Part shown: positions 1-8,346 of the stretch, one piece after another
Numbering within the stretch: the first letter of the stretch is position 1
Layout of the letters: the number at the start of each line of letters is the position of its first letter
Assembly: GCF_028737215.1 (NCBI RefSeq)
Contig: NZ_JAQZAM010000002.1
Location: 248,001-312,000, forward strand
Origin: Actinomycetospora chibensis
GTDB lineage: Bacteria; Actinomycetota; Actinomycetes; Mycobacteriales; Pseudonocardiaceae
Direction: 5' to 3'
Length of the DNA: 64,000 bases
Program-made: the position numbers and the translations under genes
Notes under the pieces: generated by a model
The model's input: only the letters and a program-made list of their open reading frames with translations
What the model was told of the DNA's origin: nothing
Databases searched by the model: none

Positions 1-1334
1 TCCGGGGGCGGACCGAAGAACCCGTAGCCGCGGTGCCCGCTGTAGACCTCGGGCAGGCCGGCGGCGGGGCCGTACCGGTCGAGCGCGGACGCGAACCAGT
101 ACGAGAAGGCGAGCACGGTGGTGCGCGACCGCTCGGCGGGCGGCACGGACCGGTACGCCGCGCCGGTGTCGGCCGCGAGGCTCTGCCAGCCGACCTGGCC
201 CGCCGTGAGGAAGTCGCCCCGTTCGACGCGGTACGACGCCGGCCCGATCGGGAGGGAGAGGACGGCGACGACCAGCCCGGACGCGATGAATGCGGGCACC
301 GAGACCGACCAGGACCACCAGCGCGCGGGCGTCCGGCCCTGCAGCGCGACGGCCCCGGCGGCGAGGAGGACCGCGGCCAGCCCCATGACGTAGTACGGCC
401 GGCCCCCGACGGCGATCATCGCCGCGGTGGTGACGACGGACCCGATGCCGATCGCGCGCCACGGCCGCAGCGCGTCGGAGCGCAACAGCGCCCACAGCCC
501 GAGCCCGGCGAGCACCACGCCGGGCACGAGCCCGACGTCCCAGGCGGCGAAGGGCAGGAAGCACCAGCGGTTGCCGGTCAGGCCGCCCTCGCCGGCCACC
601 ACGGCGCCCATCCGCAGCTGCGGCCAACCGTGCGCGGACTGCCAGAGCAGCGTCGGCACGGTCGACGCCGCGGCGAGTGCCAGCGCGACCCAGAGCATCG
701 GGCGCCCGAGCAGCCGGCGCGGCCCGGCCACGAGCACGCCGACGGCCAGGCCCGTGACGAGGAGGGGGACGAGGAACTTGGCGAACAGGGCCACCGCGAG
801 CACCGGGCCGGCGGCGAGCAGGAGCAGGTCGTTGCCGGTGCGCACCCAGCGCACGACCAGCCAGAGCAGCAGGGTCCACAGGACCGGGTCGAGCGTCGAG
901 GTCGCCAGCAGGTGGCCGGTGGCCAGGAAGAACGGCGAGATCGCGACCGCCGCGCCGGCCAGGAGCTGCGCCCGGCGCCGGCCGCCCATCTCCCGGGCGA
1001 GCAGTGCGCCGAGCACCACGTGCCCGGCGCTCGCGAGCGTCGCGGGCAGGCGCAGCACGACCAGGTTGCCGGGGGCGAGGTGGTCGAGGGCCGCCGCGAG
1101 CCACGGCACGAGGGGCGGCTGGTCGGCATATCCCCAGGCCAGGTGCCGGCCGGCGGCGAGGAAGTAGAGCTCGTCGCCGAAGGCGCCGTACCAGGCCGAG
1201 GAGACCCCGTGCATCAGCGCGAGCGCGCCCGCGAGCAGGAGCACCGGGCGCCACGCCACCCGGACCGGAGCCGGGTCCGGGGCCTCGTCGAGCGCATGGG
1301 GCGCGACGACCGGCTGCGGGGCGGTGGTCGTCAC
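1..1334 (-). CDS. GT39/ArnT-like membrane glycosyltransferase (3' end outside window)
   Basis: Multi-pass membrane protein of the GT-C (PMT_2/ArnT-like) clan, which moves a sugar from a polyprenyl-phosphate donor to an acceptor on the outer face of the membrane. The GTG start at 1334 gives a short polar N-terminus before the first helix. The acidic pair D54-E55 (AFGDELYF) in the first outer loop is where the catalytic Asp of this clan sits, and YADQPPLVPW follows. About 444 codons of alternating hydrophobic helices are visible. Near the edge the segment PEVYSGHRGYGFFGPP is a signature of actinobacterial GT39-like proteins. The stop codon lies beyond base 1. Donor and acceptor cannot be told from the sequence. 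Confidence 0.85.
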   Translation of the reverse strand, partial: MTTTAPQPVVAPHALDEAPDPAPVRVAWRPVLLLAGALALMHGVSSAWYGAFGDELYFLAAGRHLAWGYADQPPLVPWLAAALDHLAPGNLVVLRLPATLASAGHVVLGALLAREMGGRRRAQLLAGAAVAISPFFLATGHLLATSTLDPVLWTLLLWLVVRWVRTGNDLLLLAAGPVLAVALFAKFLVPLLVTGLAVGVLVAGPRRLLGRPMLWVALALAAASTVPTLLWQSAHGWPQLRMGAVVAGEGGLTGNRWCFLPFAAWDVGLVPGVVLAGLGLWALLRSDALRPWRAIGIGSVVTTAAMIAVGGRPYYVMGLAAVLLAAGAVALQGRTPARWWSWSVSVPAFIASGLVVAVLSLPIGPASYRVERGDFLTAGQVGWQSLAADTGAAYRSVPPAERSRTTVLAFSYWFASALDRYGPAAGLPEVYSGHRGYGFFGPPP

Positions 1335-1453
1335 GGCGCCCCCACTCCCGGCGCCCCAGCTCGCTGTGCGCGGTCGTGACCCATCCGAGGGACCCTAGGC
1401 GACACGCTCCCGCAGGCCGGACTCGGCAGACCGTGGTGCCAGAATGTCGGGCG

Positions 1454-2203
1454 ATGGAGCTCACCGGCAGCTGGACCACCGCGCTGCCGGCCGCCGTCGC
1501 CGAACGCTACGAGCTGCGCGAGACGCGCAACGCCGCCGCGGTCCTCGCGGCCACGTGCCCGGACGAGGTCGCCGAGCTCTGCGCGGTGCTCACGGGCTTC
1601 ACGCTCACCACCGCCGACCTCGTCGAGGCGGGGGGCAACGAGTCGCGGCTGGCCGCACGCCTCAACGCCGCGTTCCGCGAGCGCGGCTGGCGCGAGGGCC
1701 GCGTCGACACCGTCGTGACGTCCCGCCTGCAGGTGCAGCCGTGGCACCCGGCCGGCGAGCACGGCGTGACGGTGCGCGAGAGCGAGGTGTTCAACGAGGG
1801 CTACAAGGTCGACAACGTCAAGGGCCGCGTCGCCCTCGACGTGGAGTGGAACGCCAAGGACGGCAACCTCGACCGCGACATCGGGGCCTACCGCGCGCTC
1901 TACGACGCCGGCCTCATCGACGGCGCGGTGCTGCTGACCCGCACTCACGACGACCTGCGCGAGCTCGCGCGGGAGCTCGCCCGTGCCGCCGGGCGCAGCG
2001 ACGACGAGGTCCGCAGCAGGCTCTCGACGTCGACCACCACCCACCTGGGCAAGCTCGGGTCGCGCATGACCCGGGGCGACGCCGGCGGCTGTCCCCTGCT
2101 CGCGGTGGCGATCTCCCGTCGCTGCTGGGATCCGGCGCCCGGCGAACCGGTCCGCCACCAGGCCCCGGCGCCGCTGATGCTCACCGACGGGCTCGTGCCG
2201 TGA
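1454..2203 (+). CDS. BglII/BstYI-family type II restriction endonuclease
   Basis: Predicted 249-residue type II endonuclease that cuts unmodified double-stranded DNA. The central segment VALDVEWNAKDGNLDRD followed by a short DAGLIDGAVLLTR strand is the core of the BglII/BstYI family. D120, D129 and E131 have the same spacing as the BglII active-site residues D84, E93 and Q95 (known from the family); this assignment is by spacing only. The C-terminal STSTTTHLGKLGSRM and GDAGGCPLLAVAI blocks also match the family. ATG at 1454 begins a compact N-terminus. The next gene is an adenine methyltransferase, so the pair forms a restriction-modification system. The recognition sequence is not predictable here; a GATC-containing site would be usual for this family. 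Confidence 0.85.
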   Translation: MELTGSWTTALPAAVAERYELRETRNAAAVLAATCPDEVAELCAVLTGFTLTTADLVEAGGNESRLAARLNAAFRERGWREGRVDTVVTSRLQVQPWHPAGEHGVTVRESEVFNEGYKVDNVKGRVALDVEWNAKDGNLDRDIGAYRALYDAGLIDGAVLLTRTHDDLRELARELARAAGRSDDEVRSRLSTSTTTHLGKLGSRMTRGDAGGCPLLAVAISRRCWDPAPGEPVRHQAPAPLMLTDGLVP

Positions 2204-2280
2204 GCAGCGACGACACGGCGCTGTCGGGGGCCGCCGCTAGCGTCCCGCCCGCCCCGATCCCGGCGAGGAGGTCCGAGACG

Positions 2281-2973
2281 ATGACCGCGGCGGTGGACGT
2301 CGAACCGAACGACGAGAACCCGACGGCGACGCGCGCCCGGCGCGCGGAGCCCCTGCGTGTGGACGCCGCCCCGCTGGAGAGCGTGGCGCTGCCCCGCACG
2401 GCGGGCGGCTTCTCCTGCGTGTACGCCGACCCACCGTGGCGGTTCACCAACCGCACCGGCAAGGTCGCGCCCGAGCACCGGCGCCTCGACCGCTACGACA
2501 CCATGAGCGCCGCGGACATCGCCTCGCTCCCCGTGTCCGACGTCGTCTCCGCCAACGCCCACCTCTACCTGTGGGTGCCCAACGCGCTGCTGCCCGAGGG
2601 CCTCGCGGTGATGCAGGGCTGGGGCTTCCGCTACGTCAGCAACCTCGTCTGGGCCAAGCGACGCAAGGACGGCGGGCCCGACGGGCGCGGCGTCGGGTTC
2701 TACTTCCGCAACGTCACCGAGCTGATCCTCTTCGGGGTGCGCGGGTCGATGCGGACGCTCGATCCGGGCCGCCGGCAGGTCAACATGATCGAGACGCGCA
2801 AGCGGGAGCACTCCCGCAAGCCCGAGGAGGCCTACGACCTCATCGAGGCGTGCTCGCCGGGCCCGTACCTCGAGATGTTCGCCCGCTACGCCCGTCCAGG
2901 GTGGTCGAGCTGGGGTGCCGAGTCGGCCGAGGAGGTCGCGCCCCGCGGGCGCCAGTACCCCGCTTACAGGTAG
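2281..2973 (+). CDS. MT-A70 family adenine-N6 DNA methyltransferase
   Basis: SAM-dependent methyltransferase of the MT-A70 family, probably the protective partner of the endonuclease just upstream. The catalytic DPPW motif is in the segment CVYADPPWRF (about residue 47-56), followed by NAHLYLWVPN, a WAKRRK block and the C-terminal RKREHSRKPEEAYDLIE that are typical of this family. From ATG 2281 it is 230 residues. An in-frame GTG at 2200 would overlap the endonuclease stop by 4 bases and add 27 residues; a GAGGAGG at 2263-2269 favours the later ATG but at a long spacing of 11, so the start is open. MT-A70 enzymes methylate adenine N6. Confidence 0.88.
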   Translation: MTAAVDVEPNDENPTATRARRAEPLRVDAAPLESVALPRTAGGFSCVYADPPWRFTNRTGKVAPEHRRLDRYDTMSAADIASLPVSDVVSANAHLYLWVPNALLPEGLAVMQGWGFRYVSNLVWAKRRKDGGPDGRGVGFYFRNVTELILFGVRGSMRTLDPGRRQVNMIETRKREHSRKPEEAYDLIEACSPGPYLEMFARYARPGWSSWGAESAEEVAPRGRQYPAYR

Positions 2974-3124
2974 TACAGGTTCGGACGGTTTCGGGCACCG
3001 TGGGTCACCAAGATCCGCCAACGGGCGTACCTTGATCTCGTTCGCAGTACGCGTCCGACCGCTTGACTCAGCAGTAATCCCCGGTAGTGGCGACGTTCGG
3101 CCACTCGCTGTGATACTCGCCCGT

Positions 3125-3364
3125 ATGGCGAAGACACCGGAGCTGGCGCGCAACCAGCGGGTGACGGGGACGGAGCGCACCAAGCTCGGGAACGAGCTGC
3201 TCAAGCGGTATCAGAAGGGTGCCAGCATCCGGGAGATCTGCTCGGAGACCGGCTACAGCATCGGCCGGGTCCGCAGGCTGCTCGTCGACGCCGGCGTGGA
3301 GTTCCGCGGCCGCGGCGGGACGCAGGGCCGCAGCCGCCGGGAGACCGGCACCAAGAGCGCCTAA
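3125..3364 (+). CDS. small helix-turn-helix protein
   Basis: A 79-residue basic protein with one clear helix-turn-helix (residues about 33-58: GASIREICSETGYSIGRVRR) and a Gly/Arg-rich tail containing RGRGG. Such tails bind the minor groove of AT-rich DNA in other actinobacterial proteins; here that is inference. Small single-HTH proteins of this design are common and conserved in actinomycetes, but I cannot assign a named family. The gene lies directly after the restriction-modification pair and ends overlapping the 3' end of the convergent SnoaL-like gene by 4 bases. It could be a controller protein or simply a neighbour. Confidence 0.8.
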   Translation: MAKTPELARNQRVTGTERTKLGNELLKRYQKGASIREICSETGYSIGRVRRLLVDAGVEFRGRGGTQGRSRRETGTKSA

Positions 3365-3924
3365 CCCCGCTTCGACCCCCGCCGTCGCGCCATCAGGTTG
3401 AAGCCGCGCTTCGCGGCGGCGTCGAGACGCGAGCCGTCGGCGGGCAGGAGGCCGATCTGACGGGCGAACTGCATCTGGTCGAAGACCACGAAGTTGCTCG
3501 CGATGAGGCCGTCGTCGAACGTGAAGTGGTCCATCCCGTCGAGGTCGACGTGCGAGCCCGTGGCCGCGATGCCCTCCCACTCGCCGCCGCTGTGGTGCCC
3601 GGTGAGCTGCCAGCGCATGAAGACCTCGTCCCCGTGCTCCGCCAGACCCTGGATCGTCAGCGTGAGGTCGGGGACCGCGGCGAACACCTCGATCCACCAC
3701 GCCTCGAGCTCGTCGACGCCGCGCACGGTGCGCGGGGGGAAGCGGACGCGGATGCCGTCCGCCCACACCTGACGCATCGCCGCCGCGTCGCGGGCGTTGA
3801 TCATGTCCACGGTCCAGCGCACGATCGCGCCCGGCGAGCCGCCGGCGGGCGGCGTCGCCCGCGGCGGGTCGGGCGCCGGACGCCCGGTGGTCGACGGCAC
3901 AGCAGACGAATCGGACTCGCTCAC
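3361..3924 (-). CDS. SnoaL/NTF2-like protein
   Basis: 187-residue protein. The first 45 residues are Pro/Ala-rich and look disordered; the rest is an NTF2-like cone fold of the SnoaL polyketide-cyclase group: MINARDAAAMRQVWADGIRV, then FAAVPDLTLTIQGLAEHGDE and a WQLTGHHSGGEWEGI strand pair. Such proteins act as ester cyclases, epoxide hydrolases or simple binding proteins; no substrate is indicated. GTG 3924 starts the reading frame after a stop-free upstream segment; an internal ATG at the MINARD position is the other possible start. It converges on the HTH gene. Confidence 0.75.
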   Translation of the reverse strand: MSESDSSAVPSTTGRPAPDPPRATPPAGGSPGAIVRWTVDMINARDAAAMRQVWADGIRVRFPPRTVRGVDELEAWWIEVFAAVPDLTLTIQGLAEHGDEVFMRWQLTGHHSGGEWEGIAATGSHVDLDGMDHFTFDDGLIASNFVVFDQMQFARQIGLLPADGSRLDAAAKRGFNLMARRRGSKRG

Positions 3925-4007
3925 GACGCGGGAGCGTAGACCGAGACCCGGTGGGGCACCTCCTGGTCCGGACTTCCCCGCACCACCATCACAGAGGACG
4001 ACCACGA

Positions 4008-4625
4008 ATGACTTCGCAGATCGCCGCGCAGTGGGTGTCGGCGGTCGGCAGTGCCGGCTCGCTGCTCGGCTTCGCCGCCTACGTCTGGATCATGCTCCTG
4101 AACCGGAAGGACCAGGTCGAGGTCCGGCAGGAGCAGCAGGCGCAGGGCGTCACCGCCTGGCTCGACGAAGGCACCCGGCACGACCGCGACGAGGACTACG
4201 TCCTCATCGTCCACAACGGGGGTGACTCCCCGGTGTTCCAGGTGCGCTGCCTGTTCAGCCTGCCCTCCAGCGACGAGCAGCACAGCATCTCGATGGCGCT
4301 CCTGCCCCCGGCCAGCGACGAGATCCACTCGCTGCCCTTCGGCTCCGGCGAGGTGGACCGCGAGGAGCTGTACTCCGCACCGGCCGTGCCGGAGATGCGG
4401 TTCACCGACTCCCACGGGACCCACTGGGGCCGCGACAGCAACGGGATGCTGCACCGCCTCGACCGCCGCCACGTGCGTCGCAAGCCGTCCTCGGACGGTG
4501 GCGAGGACGCGGCCCGCGACGACTCCGAGTGGGAGCAGGCGCACCGCGAGCGGGCGGACGCCCCGCGCGAGGGCGCGTCCCAGGGCGACTCGCCCCAGGA
4601 CGACCGGGCGGCGAGCCAGTCCTGA
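4008..4625 (+). CDS. hypothetical single-span membrane protein
   Basis: 205 residues with one N-terminal hydrophobic segment (about 12-31, including GSAGSLLGFAAYVWIMLL), then a basic stop-transfer (NRKDQVE) and a soluble domain. The middle, DYVLIVHNGGDSPVFQVRC, resembles the beta-sandwich-like repeat seen in many actinobacterial proteins of unknown role that carry an N-terminal anchor. The last 60 residues are highly charged and likely disordered. No enzyme motif is visible. It converges on map, and the two are separated by a hairpin terminator. Confidence 0.7.
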   Translation: MTSQIAAQWVSAVGSAGSLLGFAAYVWIMLLNRKDQVEVRQEQQAQGVTAWLDEGTRHDRDEDYVLIVHNGGDSPVFQVRCLFSLPSSDEQHSISMALLPPASDEIHSLPFGSGEVDREELYSAPAVPEMRFTDSHGTHWGRDSNGMLHRLDRRHVRRKPSSDGGEDAARDDSEWEQAHRERADAPREGASQGDSPQDDRAASQS

Positions 4626-4649
4626 GGTGTGCCCTCCGGGCACCTCAGG
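4621..4649. terminator. bidirectional hairpin between convergent genes
   Basis: A perfect 9-bp stem CCTGAGGTG / CACCTCAGG with an 11-base loop. It overlaps the last codons of both convergent genes (stop of the membrane protein at 4623-4625 and stop of map at 4645-4647). There is no T-tract, as is usual for high-GC actinomycete terminators. Confidence 0.6.
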
Positions 4650-5430
4650 CCAGCGTCAGGACCCGCGGCCCGTCGTCGGTGATCGCGACGGTGTGCTCCA
4701 CGTGCGCCGCCCGGCTGCCGTCGGCGGTCCGCAGGGTCCACCCGTCGGCGTCGTGGACGTAGTCGTCCCCGCCACCGGCGTGCAGCATCGGCTCGATGGC
4801 GATGACCAGACCCGCTCGCAGCCGCATGCCGCGCCCGGCGCGGCCCTCGTTCGGCACGTGCGGCGCCTCGTGCATCGCGCGCCCGATGCCGTGGCCGCCG
4901 TGGTCGGCGAGCATCCCGTAGCCGGCCGCGCGGGCCACCGTGCCGATCGCGGAGCCCAGGTCGCCGAGCTTCCCGCCCGGCACCGCGGCGTCGATCCCGG
5001 CCTGTAGGGCCCGCTCGGTCGTGGCGATGAGCGCGACGTCGGCCGGGTCCGGGTCGGGTCCCACCACCAGGCTGATGGCCGCGTCGCCGCACCAGCCGTC
5101 GAGGAACGCACCGCAGTCGACGCTGAGCAGGTCGCCCTCGGCCAGCCGATGGGGCCCGGGGATGGCGTGGACGACCGCGTCGTTGACGCTCGCACAGATG
5201 ACACCCGGGAACGGGCTGGGCGCGAAGTGGGGGTGGTAGTCGAGGAACGCCGGCACCGCGCCCGCGTCCTTCATGACGTCGTGCGCCACACCGTCGAGCT
5301 CCTCCAGCGACGTGCCGACCGTGGCGGCGGCCCGCACCGCGTCGAGGCAGCGGGCGACGACGCGTCCCGCCTCGCGCATCGCGTCGACCTCACCGGAGGT
5401 CTTGAGCTCGATCTCGGAACGCCGCAACAT
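4645..5430 (-). CDS. map: type I methionine aminopeptidase
   Basis: Removes the initiator methionine from new proteins in the cytoplasm. All five metal ligands of the pita-bread fold are present: D105, D116, H180, E213 and E245, with the substrate histidine H88 in VVHAIPGP. HGGHGIG and IEPML flank the ligands as expected. The ATG at 5430 gives 261 residues and MLRRSEIELKTSGEVDAMRE, the usual N-terminus for this family without an SH3-binding extension; a TTG at 5448 is in frame but unlikely. Actinomycetes commonly carry two or three map paralogs, so this need not be the essential copy beside secY or infA. Confidence 0.95.
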   Translation of the reverse strand: MLRRSEIELKTSGEVDAMREAGRVVARCLDAVRAAATVGTSLEELDGVAHDVMKDAGAVPAFLDYHPHFAPSPFPGVICASVNDAVVHAIPGPHRLAEGDLLSVDCGAFLDGWCGDAAISLVVGPDPDPADVALIATTERALQAGIDAAVPGGKLGDLGSAIGTVARAAGYGMLADHGGHGIGRAMHEAPHVPNEGRAGRGMRLRAGLVIAIEPMLHAGGGDDYVHDADGWTLRTADGSRAAHVEHTVAITDDGPRVLTLA

Positions 5431-5494
5431 CCTTCCGACCCTAGACAACAGCCGGATCCGGGCCCGTAATCACAGGCGTGTAGTTCGTCCCCAG

Positions 5495-5516
5495 TGTGGA
5501 CAGACCCTGTGGACAA
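5495..5516 (-). promoter_or_regulatory. pair of DnaA-box-like 9-mers
   Basis: Read on the minus strand, 5508-5516 is TTGTCCACA, identical to the actinomycete DnaA box, and 5495-5503 is CTGTCCACA with one mismatch. The two are 13 bases apart in the same direction in the short gap between the monooxygenase and map. Nothing else here looks like a replication origin, so this may be a DnaA-responsive promoter element or chance. Confidence 0.4.
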
Positions 5517-5538
5517 CTCGTTCGTCGCGGGTAGTCGG

Positions 5539-7020
5539 TTAGCGATCGATGAAGTCGTACTCGGCCGGGTCGAGCCGGGCGACGGCCCGCACGTACTGCT
5601 CCATGTACTTCGGCCAGTTGGCGACGATGCGGCCCGACTCGTCGCGGTACCAGGAGTCGCACTGCGTCCAGGCCGTGCCTTCGAACTCGGCCTGGAGCCG
5701 CCGGTCGAACGCCTGCTCGACGTCGCGGCGCACCTCGACCGCCGCGGCCCGGCGGCGCGCGGTCTCCTCGAGCGCCTGGCGCACGTACGCGACCTGCGCC
5801 TCGAGGAAAACGATGATCGAGCCGCCCGAGGTGTTGGTGTTCGGGCCGTAGAGCACGAACAGCGACGGGAACCCCGGCACGGTCATCCCCAGGTGGGCGT
5901 GGGCGCCGTCGCTCCACTCCTGCTGCAGCGTCCGCCCGTCCCGGCCGACGACGTCCATCGGGAACATGAACTCGGTCGTCCTGAAACCGGTACCCCAGAT
6001 CAGCACGTCCGCGGGGTGGTGACGACCGTCCTCGGTGCGCACGCCGTCAGGCTCGATCGACGTGACCCGGTCGGTGACGAGCTCGACGTTGTCGCGCTCG
6101 AGCGCCGGCAGGTAGTGCGAGCTGAACAGGATCCGCTTGCACCCGAAGGTGTAGTCCGGCCACGCCTTGCGCCGCACCTCGGGGTCGCGCAGCTGCCGGC
6201 GCATGAACAGCGTCGAGTACAGCTTTCCGAGCCGCCCGACGGTCGAGGGGTGGCGGATCATCACCGTCAGGGACTCGAGGTAGCCCTTGAGGAAGAAGCG
6301 CCGCGCACGCATCACGCCGGGCACGCGCCGGAAGACCTCCCGCAGCGCCGGGGGGTAGGAGCGGTTCTTGCGCGGGAAGAACCAGTTGCCGCTGCGCTGG
6401 AACACCGTCATCGTCCCGACCTCCGGGGCGATGGCCGGCACGAACTGGACCGCGCTCGCCCCCGTGCCGACGACCGCGACGCGCTTGCCGTGCAGGTCGA
6501 CGTCGTGGTCCCAGCGGGCGGAGTGCATCGTCGGCCCGGCGAAGTCGTCGGCGCCGGGGATCGGCGGGATCGCCGGGGTGTTGAGCTGGCCCGTGGCCAG
6601 CACGACGGCGTCGGCCTGCCAGCTGCGCCCGTCCTGCGCCTCGACGGTCCACGTCATCGTCGCCTCGTCGAGCCGGACCGTGGAGACCAGGACGGACGGC
6701 TCGAACACCTCGCCGAGCCCGTACTCCTTCGCCACGCCCTGGAGATACTCGAGGATCTCCGGTTGCGGGGAGCACAGCCGCGACCAGTCGCTGCGCTGGG
6801 CGAACGAGAACGAGTACAGGTGACTCGGGACGTCGCACGCCGCGCCCGGGTAGCTGTTGTAGAACCAGGTGCCGCCGATCTCCGGCGCGCTGTCGAGGAT
6901 CACGACGTCGGTGATGCCGTGGCTGCGGAGCTCGATCGCCGCGGCGATGCCGCCGAAGCCCGCGCCGACCACCACGACGCGTGTGCGCGTCCCCTGCTGA
7001 CTCCCGTTGCGTCCCGTCAC
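5539..7020 (-). CDS. flavin-containing Baeyer-Villiger-type monooxygenase
   Basis: 493-residue FAD/NADPH monooxygenase that inserts oxygen next to a ketone carbonyl, or oxidises N/S centres. It has two Rossmann motifs, GAGFGG (residues 19-24, FAD) and GTGASA (185-190, NADPH), with the Baeyer-Villiger fingerprint F160-x-G162-xxx-H166-xxx-W170 between them. The length fits class B flavoprotein monooxygenases. GTG 7020 is the only start that leaves the FAD motif at the correct distance from the N-terminus. It is transcribed away from a (frameshifted) AraC-type regulator, which is the usual arrangement for an induced ketone or steroid-type oxidation enzyme. The substrate is unknown. Confidence 0.88.
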   Translation of the reverse strand: MTGRNGSQQGTRTRVVVVGAGFGGIAAAIELRSHGITDVVILDSAPEIGGTWFYNSYPGAACDVPSHLYSFSFAQRSDWSRLCSPQPEILEYLQGVAKEYGLGEVFEPSVLVSTVRLDEATMTWTVEAQDGRSWQADAVVLATGQLNTPAIPPIPGADDFAGPTMHSARWDHDVDLHGKRVAVVGTGASAVQFVPAIAPEVGTMTVFQRSGNWFFPRKNRSYPPALREVFRRVPGVMRARRFFLKGYLESLTVMIRHPSTVGRLGKLYSTLFMRRQLRDPEVRRKAWPDYTFGCKRILFSSHYLPALERDNVELVTDRVTSIEPDGVRTEDGRHHPADVLIWGTGFRTTEFMFPMDVVGRDGRTLQQEWSDGAHAHLGMTVPGFPSLFVLYGPNTNTSGGSIIVFLEAQVAYVRQALEETARRRAAAVEVRRDVEQAFDRRLQAEFEGTAWTQCDSWYRDESGRIVANWPKYMEQYVRAVARLDPAEYDFIDR

Positions 7021-7066
7021 GGGCCGGACGGTATCCGTTCGGCCCCGCTTTTGGCAGGCTGCCAAC

Positions 7067-7910
7067 ATGACCTCACCCGCGGGGCGACCGCACCCGTCGC
7101 TCGCGGGCGTGGTGCGTCTACGAGGGCTACGACGAGCTCGCGACGGCGGCTCCGCTGCGGCGGCGCGAGGCACCGCACGGCGCCTGCACGCTGATCCTGT
7201 CCTGGGCCGATCCCCTCGAGACCTCCGGTCCCGGTGGGAGCACGCGGCAGGCCGCGTTCCTCGCCGGCATGCACGACAGAGCCGTGCTCACCGCCTTCGC
7301 CGGCCACCAGGAGGGCATCCAGGTCGACCTGGCCCCGCTCGGCGTCCTGCGTCTGCTCGACCGGCCCGTTTCGCTGCTGACCAACCGGATCACCGCACTC
7401 GACGACCTCGGGGTGCCGGCCCTCGCCGAGCTGCCCGGACGCCTCGCCGAGACACCGGGCTGGCCGGACCGCTACGCCCTGGTGGACGCCGAGCTGCGCC
7501 GACTCCTCGACCGTTCGCACACGCGGCCCGACCCCGAGATCGTCCACACCTGGAGGCGCCTGAGCACGGCCCGCGGCCGGGTGGCGGTGGCGACCCTCGC
7601 CGACGAGACCGGCTGGAGCCGCCGGCACCTGCTGACCCGCTTCCGCGGCCAGGTCGGGCTCACGCCGACCACCGCCGGGCGCGTGCTGCGGTTCCGGGAG
7701 GCGGCGCGGCTGCTGGTCCCCGGGGCCCGGGACCGGCACAGGCCGTCCTCGGCCCGGATCGCCGACGTCGCTGCGGCGTGCGGGTTCGCCGACCACTCCC
7801 ACCTCGTGCGCGAGTTCCGCGACCTCGCCGGGGTGACCCCCACCCGGTACGTGCAGGAGAGGCTCAGCGGGTTCCCGGACGTCCAAGACGCGGCGGGTGC
7901 GGCGACCTAG
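7067..7910 (+). pseudogene. AraC-family regulator with a frameshift near the 5' end
   Basis: The 5' frame from ATG 7067 reads MTSPAGRPHPSLAG, which suits the N-terminus of DUF6597-type AraC regulators. Near base 7113-7120 the frame must shift to continue as YEGYDELATAAPLRRREAP and then run to the stop at 7910 with a normal two-HTH AraC domain (VATLADETGWSRRHLLTRF and IADVAAACGFADHSHLVREF). The downstream frame has a TGA at 7068-7070 and no good start before ATG 7269, so one base too many or two missing around 7115 explains it. Either a real decay or a sequencing error. It sits divergent to the monooxygenase and would have been its regulator. Confidence 0.75.
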
Positions 7911-7920
7911 CGTCGTCGCC

Positions 7921-8298
7921 ATGAGCGTCTTCCCGACCCTGCGCTACCAGGACCCCGACGCGGCGATCACGCTGCTGCGCGACGCGTTCGGCTTCACCGT
8001 CGCCGCCGCCCACCGCGACGAATCCGGCACGGTGCAGCACGCCGAGCTCGTCCACGACGGCGGCGCCGTGCTGCTCGGGCCCCGCCGGGAGGGCGACCGG
8101 TTCGCCACCGGGCGGGCCGTCATCTACGTCGTCGTCGACGACGTAGATGCCCACCACGGCCGCGCCGTCGCGGCCGGGGCGACGGTCGTCATGGAGCTCG
8201 TCGACCAGGACTACGGCTCCCGCGAGTACGCGGCCGTCGACGACGAGGGCAACGTCTGGTCCTTCGGCACCTACCGGCCCGGCACCCCGGCATCCTGA
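7921..8298 (+). CDS. VOC-superfamily (glyoxalase-like) protein
   Basis: 125-residue single VOC module. It opens with SVFPTLRYQDPDAAITLLRD, the beta-alpha-beta start of the PhnB/YkcA type, and ends with EYAAVDDEGNVWSFGTY, the usual C-terminal strand that supplies a metal or ligand residue. Members are glyoxalases, dioxygenases, or drug-binding resistance proteins, so the exact role is open. It begins 10 bases after the AraC stop and is likely co-transcribed with it. Confidence 0.85.
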   Translation: MSVFPTLRYQDPDAAITLLRDAFGFTVAAAHRDESGTVQHAELVHDGGAVLLGPRREGDRFATGRAVIYVVVDDVDAHHGRAVAAGATVVMELVDQDYGSREYAAVDDEGNVWSFGTYRPGTPAS

Positions 8299-8346
8299 TC
8301 CCCGCGGCCACCCTCGTCGTCGTCCTGGGCGCGGGATGATGAGGGC

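Noticed and set aside
33-1379. Long plus-strand open frame over the glycosyltransferase
   Set aside because: Composition is Arg/Gly/Pro/Ala-rich and it has no motifs; the minus frame has membrane helices and GT39 motifs.
5495-5516. Chromosomal replication origin
   Set aside because: Only two DnaA-type boxes, no AT-rich unwinding region and no dnaA or dnaN nearby.
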